Source: Dorea sp. D27 (GTDB lineage: Bacteria; Bacillota; Clostridia; Lachnospirales; Lachnospiraceae). From it: a stretch of 62,350 nucleotides of DNA. Positions 25,931 through 34,193 of this stretch are shown here, in pieces. The position numbers were made by a program, and so were the translations under genes. Numbering within the stretch: position 1 is the stretch's first letter; each line of letters begins with the position of its first letter. The notes below the pieces were generated by a model. The model was not told where the DNA came from. It did not search any database and was given only the letters and a program-made list of their open reading frames with translations. The stretch covers positions 884,130 to 946,479 of the forward strand of contig NZ_KQ236744.1 of NCBI RefSeq assembly GCF_001185345.1, in the 5' to 3' direction.

Positions 25931-25954
25931 AGCCTGCCATAATCTGCGGCAGGT
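25931..25954 (+). other. Small intercistronic hairpin
   Basis: GCCTGCC pairs with GGCAGGT across a short loop, before the binding-protein gene. Such stems may stabilise the highly expressed binding-protein part of the mRNA. It lacks a T run. Confidence 0.4.
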
Positions 25955-25980
25955 AAAAGAAAAAGAAAGGGAGAAAAAGG

Positions 25981-27120
25981 ATGAAGAAAAGGTTAGTAAG
26001 TATTTTGCTCTGTGCCGCGTTGATCGGTACGATGCTGGTGGGATGCCAGAGCAACCAGGAGACAGCATCGGACAGCAAAAAAGAAGAGGCGGCAAAAGTG
26101 GACTCGGATGAGGACATGACAAGCCAGATAAAAAAGGAAGGAGATAAATATAAGATTGCCCTGAGCAATTCTTATATGGGTAACGACTGGCGCCAGCAGA
26201 TGGAACGGATTGTAGAGTATACGGCAGAACAGGAACCATACAAAAGCCGGTGTGAGCTCACGATCGTGAACTGCGAAAATTCTCCGGAAGACCAGGCGGC
26301 TTCTATCGATGCGCTCGTAAAAGAAGGTTATGACGCGATCCTCGTGGACCCGGCATCTGAGACGGCATTGAACCAGGCGCTGAAACGCGCCACGGACGCG
26401 GGCATCGAAGTGATTCTGTTTGACCAGCCCGCATCAGAAGAGTCCGCATATCACATAACGATTGATGCGGTAAAAGCGTATAAAGTTATGGCAAAGTGGC
26501 TGGCGGAAGCAGCCGGCGGCAAAGGTAACGTCGTATTGGATCAGGGGCTTCCGGGAGCAGCCGTATCTGAGCAGGAATATAATGCCGCAAAAGAGATATT
26601 TGACAGTTATCCTGATATGAAGGTCGTATCAGACTTTATAAGCAATTACGCGGAGGCTGACGGCGAGGCGGCGCTGTCAAGCGTCATAGCGGCCAATTCT
26701 GACATCGATGTCGTGGTGACACAAGGATATATGACATCTGTGACCAACGCATTCAAAAAAGCGGGAATTGATGACATACCGGCATCCTGTGGCGGCGGAT
26801 ATAACGGGAACCTGCTGACCTGCCTTGAAAATGACAGCCAGGGCATTATCCACGTATACATACCAGGGATCAGTGCAATAGCATTGAATTACGCCATCAG
26901 AATTCTGGACGGAGAAGAAATTGATAAGAACATTTCAATCGACCCGGCATATGTGGCCACTTCCAACAAATATGATATGGGCGAATTCTCGGACGTAACG
27001 ATAGAAGTTGCAGAAGACGGCGTCAACTGCTTCAGCGACCAGCCTGACAACCTGCAGTGGCCGGTAGTGCCGTCCAACTTTGGGGTAGAGATACCGATGG
27101 ATGTCGTATTAGGAAAATAA
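25981..27120 (+). CDS. Sugar-type ABC transporter substrate-binding lipoprotein
   Basis: A 379-residue protein with a lipoprotein signal (lipobox LVGC, Cys near residue 22) and an acidic Ser/Lys linker, then a type I periplasmic-binding fold of the ribose/galactose group. It would be anchored outside the membrane and deliver ligand to the permeases at 28759 and 29727. It is longer than RbsB (about 300), with an extra C-terminal stretch. The ligand is unknown; the downstream aldolase-type and hydroxyacid dehydrogenase genes suggest a sugar acid or sugar-amide. Confidence 0.85.
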   Translation: MKKRLVSILLCAALIGTMLVGCQSNQETASDSKKEEAAKVDSDEDMTSQIKKEGDKYKIALSNSYMGNDWRQQMERIVEYTAEQEPYKSRCELTIVNCENSPEDQAASIDALVKEGYDAILVDPASETALNQALKRATDAGIEVILFDQPASEESAYHITIDAVKAYKVMAKWLAEAAGGKGNVVLDQGLPGAAVSEQEYNAAKEIFDSYPDMKVVSDFISNYAEADGEAALSSVIAANSDIDVVVTQGYMTSVTNAFKKAGIDDIPASCGGGYNGNLLTCLENDSQGIIHVYIPGISAIALNYAIRILDGEEIDKNISIDPAYVATSNKYDMGEFSDVTIEVAEDGVNCFSDQPDNLQWPVVPSNFGVEIPMDVVLGK

Positions 27121-27135
27121 GCAGTAAAGCTGATG

Positions 27136-27167
27136 AATGGTGCAGAGGGACGTACCTTTGCACCATT
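27136..27167. other. Intercistronic hairpin
   Basis: Thirteen-base stem: 27136-27148 pairs with 27155-27167 with one GU, around loop GACGTA. It lies between the binding-protein and ATPase genes and probably tunes downstream expression or mRNA stability. The AGGGACGT core recalls the elements at 10798 and 17032. Confidence 0.6.
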
Positions 27168-27246
27168 TATATTTAGGACAGCAGACGGCACCGGCTTTAA
27201 GCCGCATGTGCCAGTGCGGATTGGCGTGTGGAAAGAGGAGAATAGT

Positions 27247-28740
27247 ATGGCGGATTTTGAAATGAAAAATATCACGAAGTCTTTCCCAGGTGTAAAAGCG
27301 CTAGACAACGCCCATTTTACAGCGGACAAAGGCGAGATCGTGGCGCTTCTTGGCGAAAACGGGGCAGGCAAAAGTACATTAATAAAGGTGCTGTGCGGAG
27401 AGCATAAAGCAGACAGCGGAGAGATATATTTTGAAGGCAGACCATTGAAAATCCATGGTACGAAAAGTGCCATAAAGCAGGGAATATGTGCCGTATATCA
27501 GGAACTCAGCCTGATTCCGGATTTGACGGTAGCGGAGAATCTTTTTCTGGGAGTATATGATACGGCGATATCAGGGCGCGTGTCTTATCAGGAATTAGAA
27601 AAGAAAACATTGGAGTTATTTCACAAATATGGTGTGGATGTGATAGACCCGTGGACGAAGGTGAGCGCACTCCCGCTGCCAAAACGGCAGATGCTTGAGA
27701 TACTGAAAGCATTGTCAAAGGACGGAGAGATCATCATATTTGATGAGGCCACATCTGCTTTGTCGGACAGGCAGGCCTCCTGGCTGATGGATATCATCCG
27801 GAACCTTGCGGATGAAGGGAAGATAATTATATTCATATCGCACCGGCTGGACGAAATCAAAGCATTATGTACGAAGGTTATCGTGTACCGGTCAGGCACT
27901 GATGTGGCAGATCTTCCGATGGAAGAAGCGGATGCGGACCAGCTGGTAACTTTGATGCTCGGAAGAGAAATTGGCGGCTATTACCCGCAGAAAGAATGCT
28001 TTACAAAAGAAGAAGTGCTCGTATCCATGAAGAATGTATCGAGCGGGCACAAGCTTAAGGATATCAATCTGGACCTAAAGGCCGGAGAGATACTAGGAGT
28101 CGGCGGGCTTGCGGGCCAGGGGCAGGCAGAACTTTTCATGGCCCTGTTCGGATTGGTCAGAACAACCGGCCATATACGGATAAAAGGAAAAGATGTACGT
28201 CTGAAAAATCCCAGAACATGTATCAGGGAGGGAATTGCTTTGATTCCGGAGGACCGTGGGCTTCAAGGGCTCGTTCTGGCTCAGAGCATACGGGAGAACA
28301 TTGTCATGGCGGCTCTCGACCGGATCATGAAGGGAATCTTTATCTCAGAACAGAAGGAGAAAGAAATTGTGGACGAGATGATAAAGACCTTTTCCATCAA
28401 GGCAGAAAGCCCGGAGACGATTGCAGGAACATTAAGCGGCGGAAACCAGCAGAAAGTAGTGCTTGGAAAACAATTGGCGACGAAGCCGGATATACTGTTG
28501 ATGTTCGACATTACACGAGGTGTGGATGTAGGAACCAAAAAAGAGATGTTTAATGTGATAAAGCAGTACGCGGAGGAAGGAAAAGGAATATTGTTTTACT
28601 CTACCGATATGGAAGAGCTTGTCAATGTGTGCAACAGTATTGTCGTCATGAACCAGGGTAAGATTGCAGGAAGGGTAGACCGGGAATTGATTTCCAGAGA
28701 AAATATCCTGCGGGTATCCGTCGGCGAGAAAGCAGTATAG
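27247..28740 (+). CDS. Sugar ABC transporter ATPase (RbsA/MglA type)
   Basis: A 497-residue tandem ATPase. Domain 1 has Walker A GENGAGKSTLIK and Walker B/D-loop FDEATSALSD, so it can hydrolyse ATP. Domain 2 lacks a normal Walker A (GLAGQGQAEL), as usual in this family, keeps the signature LSGGNQQK, and has MFDITRGVD in place of the standard DEPTRGID. It energises the permeases that follow. ATG 27247 follows AGAGGAGAAT; the frame is open upstream to 27133 through the hairpin. Confidence 0.9.
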   Translation: MADFEMKNITKSFPGVKALDNAHFTADKGEIVALLGENGAGKSTLIKVLCGEHKADSGEIYFEGRPLKIHGTKSAIKQGICAVYQELSLIPDLTVAENLFLGVYDTAISGRVSYQELEKKTLELFHKYGVDVIDPWTKVSALPLPKRQMLEILKALSKDGEIIIFDEATSALSDRQASWLMDIIRNLADEGKIIIFISHRLDEIKALCTKVIVYRSGTDVADLPMEEADADQLVTLMLGREIGGYYPQKECFTKEEVLVSMKNVSSGHKLKDINLDLKAGEILGVGGLAGQGQAELFMALFGLVRTTGHIRIKGKDVRLKNPRTCIREGIALIPEDRGLQGLVLAQSIRENIVMAALDRIMKGIFISEQKEKEIVDEMIKTFSIKAESPETIAGTLSGGNQQKVVLGKQLATKPDILLMFDITRGVDVGTKKEMFNVIKQYAEEGKGILFYSTDMEELVNVCNSIVVMNQGKIAGRVDRELISRENILRVSVGEKAV

Positions 28741-28758
28741 AGGACGGAGGTAAAGGAA

Positions 28759-29727
28759 ATGAGATTTTTAACACATAAAAAACGTACGAAAAACCCTGCG
28801 CTGGTGTCTGTCCTATTGTTCTTGCTTCTGGCGGTTATGACCTGCGTACTGCAGTCGGAGGCGATGAGCCTGGATTGGATCAACCTGAAAGCTGAGGCTG
28901 CTATGACACTTATTCTGGCAGCGGTTGGAGAGACGATGGTATTGCTGATTGGCGGAATTGACCTGTCCATAGCAGGGGTCATAAGCCTTACGAACAGCTT
29001 CTCGGCTATCTATATGCTGGATTCTGGCTCCTCCATCATATCGGTCAGCTTCGCATGCATACTCATGGGCCTGGCTGTAGGGCTGTTTAACGGTATCGTC
29101 ATACAGAAGTTCAAGGTACAGCCGTTTATTGTAACCTTTTCTACATGGTTCATCTGCGGAGGGATTGCATACCTCGTGCTGCCAAAAGACGGGGGAAAGC
29201 CTCCGGTAAGTTTTGCCAATGCCATGGTGACAAAAATCGGTGGCAGGCTTTCTGTCGCGGTAATATTAATTTTTCTTCTGACAGCTGCGTGGCTTTATTT
29301 TAAGAAGACGAAACTGGGCATCTATATGTATGCCGTGGGAAGCAGCGATAAGGCGGCCTCTCTCAATGGAATCAATGTATTTCGGGTAAAGTTATTCGCC
29401 TATGCAGCTTCCGGTGTATTCGCGGCGCTTGCGGGAGTATACCGGACCGCGGTCGTAACATCAGGATCTCCTACAGCAGGGGAATCGTTTTTCAACCAGG
29501 CAATTGCGGCTTCGGTCATCGGTGGTACACTTCTCACTGGAGGCAGGGGAGGAGCGGTTGGAACGATATTTGGAGCTCTTGTATTGAAGATGATAGCGGA
29601 TATTCTCGTATTTGCGGGGGTATCGTCCTACTGGTCGACGCTGTTCCAGGGACTTCTCCTCATCATGGCGGTTCTTATATCAACCGTATCCGAAATTATG
29701 AAAGACAGAAAGGAGATGCTGGCATAA
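28759..29727 (+). CDS. Sugar ABC transporter permease 1
   Basis: A 322-residue membrane protein of the RbsC/BPD_transp_2 family with eight to ten hydrophobic segments and the family segment GGIDLSIAG near residue 70. It forms the membrane channel together with the next permease. Its stop overlaps the next start (TAATG at 29725-29729). Confidence 0.88.
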   Translation: MRFLTHKKRTKNPALVSVLLFLLLAVMTCVLQSEAMSLDWINLKAEAAMTLILAAVGETMVLLIGGIDLSIAGVISLTNSFSAIYMLDSGSSIISVSFACILMGLAVGLFNGIVIQKFKVQPFIVTFSTWFICGGIAYLVLPKDGGKPPVSFANAMVTKIGGRLSVAVILIFLLTAAWLYFKKTKLGIYMYAVGSSDKAASLNGINVFRVKLFAYAASGVFAALAGVYRTAVVTSGSPTAGESFFNQAIAASVIGGTLLTGGRGGAVGTIFGALVLKMIADILVFAGVSSYWSTLFQGLLLIMAVLISTVSEIMKDRKEMLA

Positions 29728-30668
29728 TGAAAATGAAAGTACAAAGACATCAGACGCTCATCGTAAGTTATCTCATCGCAGTCATATTGTTTGCGGCCAT
29801 ATCGGTCTATAAGCCAGGTTTTGCCAGTATCGACCATATCAGGGTATTATGTTCGGAAGCCGCAATCATCGGCGTAGTAGCTATCGGGCAGACATTTGTA
29901 ATCATAACGGGAGGTATCGACCTGTCGGTGGCCTGGATGGTTGGTATTGCCGCCATCATGGTGACCAATACGACACACGGCCTGGACGAGAATCTGATTT
30001 GGGCCATTCCGTTCATTCTTATACTGACGACACTGTTCGGAGTGGTGAATGGATTCTGCATCGCTTATCTCAATATGCCGCCCATCGTAATGACACTTGG
30101 AATGAACACGGTGCTGCAGGGAGGCCTCGTGGCGGTGACACAGGGAGCTCCGGGCGGGGCGGCGCCCGCATTCGTAAAGAAGATGGGGCAGGGCAGCGTT
30201 ATCGGCATGCCGTATCTGATTCTCATATGGATTGTCCTGGCTGCCGCCGTTACGCTGCTCCTCTTCAAAATGCGATATGGAAGAGAACTGTTCGCGGTAG
30301 GAAACAATGCTACCGTGGCCGCCTATTCAGGCATCAGCGTCAGGAAGGTGACATTGACTGCCTATGCGGTCAGCGGCCTGACAGCGGGAATCGCCGGGAT
30401 GCTCCTGGCAGGCAAGGTAGGACAATCGTACCTTGGAATCGGAGACAATTTCCAGTTCCAGTCCATTGCCGCGGTTGCAATCGGAGGGACATCCTTGATG
30501 GGAGGGAACGGCAATTATCTGGGCACAGTGGCAGGTGCATTTACTATCACGATCATACTGGCGATTCTGGCGGCCTTGAATCTGCCCTTCGGTGTACAGA
30601 AGATGGCCTATGGTATCGTCGTGTTGTTTTCCGTTCTCATGTCGGTGAGAAAAGGATTAAGAAAGTAA
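29727..30668 (+). CDS. Sugar ABC transporter permease 2
   Basis: A 313-residue RbsC-family permease with the GGIDLSVAW segment and a conserved GGTSLMGG loop near the C terminus that contacts the ATPase. Together with permease 1 it gives a heterodimeric channel, as in autoinducer-2 and several sugar systems. Start overlaps the previous stop. Confidence 0.88.
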   Translation: MKMKVQRHQTLIVSYLIAVILFAAISVYKPGFASIDHIRVLCSEAAIIGVVAIGQTFVIITGGIDLSVAWMVGIAAIMVTNTTHGLDENLIWAIPFILILTTLFGVVNGFCIAYLNMPPIVMTLGMNTVLQGGLVAVTQGAPGGAAPAFVKKMGQGSVIGMPYLILIWIVLAAAVTLLLFKMRYGRELFAVGNNATVAAYSGISVRKVTLTAYAVSGLTAGIAGMLLAGKVGQSYLGIGDNFQFQSIAAVAIGGTSLMGGNGNYLGTVAGAFTITIILAILAALNLPFGVQKMAYGIVVLFSVLMSVRKGLRK

Positions 30669-30687
30669 GGGAAGGCAGGATATAGAA

Positions 30688-31611
30688 ATGAAAAAATTAT
30701 ATGGTGTAACGGCAGCAATGGTAACCCCGTTTAAGAAAAGCGGGGAAGTGGATTATGACGGGATAGGGCAGCTTACCGGCATGCTGATAGAAAAGGGTGT
30801 GAATGGTCTCTATCCGTGTGGGACGACAGGGGAAATGTTCCGGTTAAGCGTGGAGGAAAGAAAAAAGATTGCAGAGGCAGTCATACAGAAGGCGAAGGGC
30901 AGAGTGACCGTCTTCGTCCACTGCGGTGCAATGGATGAGCGGGATACGATAGAGCTCCTCAGGCACGCTGAGCGTGCGGGGGCCGATGGAGCCGGTATCG
31001 TCACTCCCGCGTTTTTCGGAGCTACCGACAGGGAGATGGAAGAATATTATGTGACGGCGGCCGGATCCGTCGAGCGCGATTTCCCGATTTATCTGTATAA
31101 TATACCTCAATGCTCTGGAAATGATATAACGAAAGAGACGGCAGAGAGAATTATCAAACGATGTGAAAATATTATCGGCATCAAATATAGCTATGCGGAT
31201 ATCAACCGTACAGTAGACTATCTGAATCTGAAGGGGGGCAGCTTTTCGGTGCTGCATGGGTGTGACAGAGCGTTCACGAGCATGCTGGCGTTAGGGTGCG
31301 ACGGAACGGTATCCGGGATATCCGGCGTATTCCCGGAGCCGTTCGTAGAGGTGTATAAGGCTTACACCGAAGGCCGGCTGGAGGATGCCCGCAGCCTGCA
31401 GAAAATCTGTGTAAAATACTGTGATGCATTAAAATGTGGAAGCAACATGTCCTACTTCAAAGAAGGCTTAAAGATGAGAGGCATCAACGGCGGAGTCATG
31501 CGAAAGCCCCAGCTTGACATAGACGAGGCAGAGATACAGAGACTAAGAACAGAGCTGGAGGAGATCAGCTCCGGGGCAGGGATCAAGATGGACGCAGAAG
31601 TCCGGGTATAG
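30688..31611 (+). CDS. DHDPS/N-acetylneuraminate lyase-family aldolase
   Basis: A 307-residue class I aldolase of the DapA/NanA family. The pyruvate-binding GTTGE loop, the catalytic tyrosine (IYLYNIPQ) and the Schiff-base lysine (GIKYSY) are all visible. Family members condense or cleave pyruvate from keto acids such as 2-keto-3-deoxy sugar acids. In this catabolic ABC operon it more likely cleaves an imported sugar acid product than makes dihydrodipicolinate. The exact substrate is unknown. Confidence 0.82.
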   Translation: MKKLYGVTAAMVTPFKKSGEVDYDGIGQLTGMLIEKGVNGLYPCGTTGEMFRLSVEERKKIAEAVIQKAKGRVTVFVHCGAMDERDTIELLRHAERAGADGAGIVTPAFFGATDREMEEYYVTAAGSVERDFPIYLYNIPQCSGNDITKETAERIIKRCENIIGIKYSYADINRTVDYLNLKGGSFSVLHGCDRAFTSMLALGCDGTVSGISGVFPEPFVEVYKAYTEGRLEDARSLQKICVKYCDALKCGSNMSYFKEGLKMRGINGGVMRKPQLDIDEAEIQRLRTELEEISSGAGIKMDAEVRV

Positions 31612-31637
31612 AAAAGCAGAGGAAGGGAAGTGCGAAG

Positions 31638-32597
31638 ATGGGCAAGATATTGATTACGGCATCGCATTATGAAGAATTGTGCCAGGACGCGAAGCAAATG
31701 CTGGAAGAACACGGTCATGAACTGATTATCAACAAAAGCGATATGCCTTATTATACATATGAGCAGATAGCCCAGGTCATAGGGGACGTTGACGGAGCCG
31801 TCATCGGGCTGGACGACTGGACGGAAGATATATTCAAGATAGCGCCTAAGCTGAAGGTGATAGCAAAGTTCGGCGTAGGAGTAGACAATATAGATATAAG
31901 GAAAGCCAAGGAATATGGCATCAAAGTAATCAACGCGCCGGGACAGAATTCCAATGCCGTCGCAGAATTGACGATAGGACTTATGATTGGGGTCCTGCGC
32001 GGAATAATACCATTGCATAAGAAGATGGAGAATGGAGAGTGGGTCCGCCGTGTCGGACATGAGATAAAAGGTAAGACGATAGGGCTGCTTGGATTTGGAG
32101 CAATTGCAAGGCTGACAGCAGAGAAGCTGATGAAGTTTGACGCTGAAGTGATTGCAAGCGATTTATATCCGGATGAGCGGCTGGCAGCAGAATATGATGT
32201 GAAAATGGTAACCCAGAAAGAACTGCTGTCCAGGTCGGATATCATAAGTGTCCATATTCCGGCCTCCGAGAAGACCTATCATCTTCTGGATGCAGAGGCA
32301 TTCAACAGGATGAAAGATGAAGCATACATAATCAACTGTGCCAGAGGTTCCATCATAGATACGGATGCACTGTGCCGCGCATTGAAAAGCGGCAGAATTG
32401 GCGGAGCCGCCCTGGATGCATTCGAGGCCGAGCCGCTGACGAAAGATGCAGAAATACTTGCGTGCGGAAATGTAATATGCACGCCCCACACCGGAGCAGA
32501 AACATACGAAGCTTACAAGAATGTCAGCATGTGCACGGCACAGGGAGTGATTGATGTGTTGGAAGGCAGGGAGCCGGAGTATTGCACGAACAGGTAA
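31638..32597 (+). CDS. D-2-hydroxyacid dehydrogenase
   Basis: A 319-residue NAD-dependent dehydrogenase of the D-3-phosphoglycerate/D-2-hydroxyacid family. The Rossmann loop is GLLGFGAIAR, and the catalytic triad is seen in NCARGSIID (Arg), DAFEAEPL (Glu) and CTPHTGAET (His). No ACT domain is present, so it is not a regulated SerA. It would reduce a 2-keto acid such as hydroxypyruvate, or oxidise a hydroxyacid, made from the imported compound. Last gene of the operon. Confidence 0.85.
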   Translation: MGKILITASHYEELCQDAKQMLEEHGHELIINKSDMPYYTYEQIAQVIGDVDGAVIGLDDWTEDIFKIAPKLKVIAKFGVGVDNIDIRKAKEYGIKVINAPGQNSNAVAELTIGLMIGVLRGIIPLHKKMENGEWVRRVGHEIKGKTIGLLGFGAIARLTAEKLMKFDAEVIASDLYPDERLAAEYDVKMVTQKELLSRSDIISVHIPASEKTYHLLDAEAFNRMKDEAYIINCARGSIIDTDALCRALKSGRIGGAALDAFEAEPLTKDAEILACGNVICTPHTGAETYEAYKNVSMCTAQGVIDVLEGREPEYCTNR

Positions 32598-32688
32598 AGG
32601 GCTGCTTGCTTATATGCGTAGCGCCCTCCGGTTTATACGGAAAAACTGCCGTTTAAAGCACAAAATCTGACATTTAAGGCAAAAGCTA

Positions 32689-32716
32689 TTGATGTATTCC
32701 TTTTTTCTTATATGAT
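32689..32716 (+). promoter_or_regulatory. Possible promoter of the symporter gene
   Basis: TTGATG (32689-32694), 16 bases, TATGAT (32711-32716). Confidence 0.45.
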
Positions 32717-32770
32717 AGAAGTATATAAAAAAGCTGTCCGGCCGGAAGACGAGAGTATGAGAAAAGAGGA

Positions 32771-34024
32771 ATGAAAGTGGAAAAGAAGAAAAGATTATCA
32801 ATATCGCTCACGACGCAGATATTAATTGCCACTATAGGCGGTATCATATTCGGCGCGTTAATCGGTCCCTGGGCCTCCAATATTAAGTTCATAGGTGATA
32901 TATTCATACGTCTGATTCAGATGTCTGTTATCCTTCTTGTCATGTCTGCCGTAGCAGCAGCCGTAGGAAGCGGTGACGGGCAGGATGTAGGGAAGATGGG
33001 CTTCCATACATTCAAGTGGATTATATTATTTACAGTCATTTCAGCCGGATTGGGCATCGCATTGTCCATGCTGATACAGCCCGGCGTAGGGATACAGATT
33101 GCAAATGCAGAAGAGATAGCGAACGCCACCGTCGAATCGACCTCCCTCCAGGATACGGTCTTAGGGTTCGTGTCTACGAACATCATAGGGTCTATGGCGG
33201 ACAGCGCCATGGTACCTTGCATCGTATTTGCACTGTTCTTCGGTGTGGCCATGGGAGCCTATACACGCCAGAGCGGTAACCGCAATATGGCAGACTGGGT
33301 AACCGGCCTGAATGCGATTATCACAAATATTATCAAGACGGTCATGCATATCGCCCCGATAGGTATCTTCTGTCTTCTGGCAGATGTAGCAGGCTCCACC
33401 GGCTTCAAAGTAATCATACCGATGCTCAAGTTCCTCGGTGTCCTGTTCCTGGGGGATGTGATACAGTTCCTCATCTACGGTCCGCTGACAGCTACGCTTT
33501 GCAAGGTGAATCCGGCGAAGATGCCGAAGAAATTTGCAAAGATGTCCATGATGGCGGTGACGACCACATCCGGCGCCATCTGTCTTCCGACCAAGATGGA
33601 AGATGCGGTGACGAAGTTCGGAGTCAGCCGCAAGGTGGCGGATTTTACCGGTCCGATTACGATGTCCATGAACAGCTGCGGTGCCGCTATGTGCTACGTG
33701 GTCGCTATCTTCTTCATGGCACAGTCCACTGGTGTGAACCTGACCGTCTACCAGATGGGCATGGCAATCTTGCTTTCCTGCCTTATGTGCATGGGTACGA
33801 TAGTCGTACCGGGGGGGTCGGTCATCGTCTACACGTTCCTTGCGTCGTCACTCGGACTGCCGCTTGAGAGTATTGCCATACTGATAGGCATCGACTGGTT
33901 CTCGGGCATGTTCCGGACACTGATGAATGTAGATGTAGATGTCATGGTCGGCATGCTCGTTGCCAGCAAGCTCGGCGAACTAGACCGGGATGTATATAAC
34001 GGTGTTAAAGAGGTTACATATTAA
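32771..34024 (+). CDS. Dicarboxylate/amino acid:cation symporter (DAACS)
   Basis: A 417-residue GltP/DctA-type transporter with eight membrane helices and two hairpins. Family segments include the serine-rich region TTTSGAICLPT and a substrate-site helix near the C terminus with DWFSGMFRTLMNVDVD. It imports glutamate, aspartate or C4 dicarboxylates with sodium or protons. A LytS/LytTR two-component pair follows, separated by a hairpin, and may control it. ATG 32771 follows AGAGGA. Confidence 0.87.
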   Translation: MKVEKKKRLSISLTTQILIATIGGIIFGALIGPWASNIKFIGDIFIRLIQMSVILLVMSAVAAAVGSGDGQDVGKMGFHTFKWIILFTVISAGLGIALSMLIQPGVGIQIANAEEIANATVESTSLQDTVLGFVSTNIIGSMADSAMVPCIVFALFFGVAMGAYTRQSGNRNMADWVTGLNAIITNIIKTVMHIAPIGIFCLLADVAGSTGFKVIIPMLKFLGVLFLGDVIQFLIYGPLTATLCKVNPAKMPKKFAKMSMMAVTTTSGAICLPTKMEDAVTKFGVSRKVADFTGPITMSMNSCGAAMCYVVAIFFMAQSTGVNLTVYQMGMAILLSCLMCMGTIVVPGGSVIVYTFLASSLGLPLESIAILIGIDWFSGMFRTLMNVDVDVMVGMLVASKLGELDRDVYNGVKEVTY

Positions 34025-34076
34025 AAATTGATTCTTATATACGACGTACGCAGAAAAAATCATACAAAGCTTTAGC

Positions 34077-34112
34077 AGGCCCCCGGCATATCTTGCGATG
34101 TGCCGGGGGCCT
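34077..34112. terminator. Strong hairpin between symporter and kinase genes
   Basis: AGGCCCCCGGCA (34077-34088) pairs with TGCCGGGGGCCT (34101-34112), a perfect 12-bp GC stem. The T tract after it is poor, so termination may be partial. Confidence 0.6.
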
Positions 34113-34193
34113 GTGTTATGATGAAACACATAGACAACGTACAGCAGCGGCATATGAAAACAGGTCCCGGGGACCGGAAAGAGAGCGTCGTAT

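Noticed and set aside
29849..30685. 278-codon plus-strand frame overlapping permease 2
   Set aside because: It is rich in Arg, Gly and His with no hydrophobic segments, and overlaps a clear RbsC-type permease in another frame.
30688..31611. Housekeeping dihydrodipicolinate synthase (dapA) assignment
   Set aside because: The fold and catalytic Lys fit the family, but the gene is embedded in an ABC-importer operon, far from dapF-dapL, so a catabolic aldolase role is more likely.
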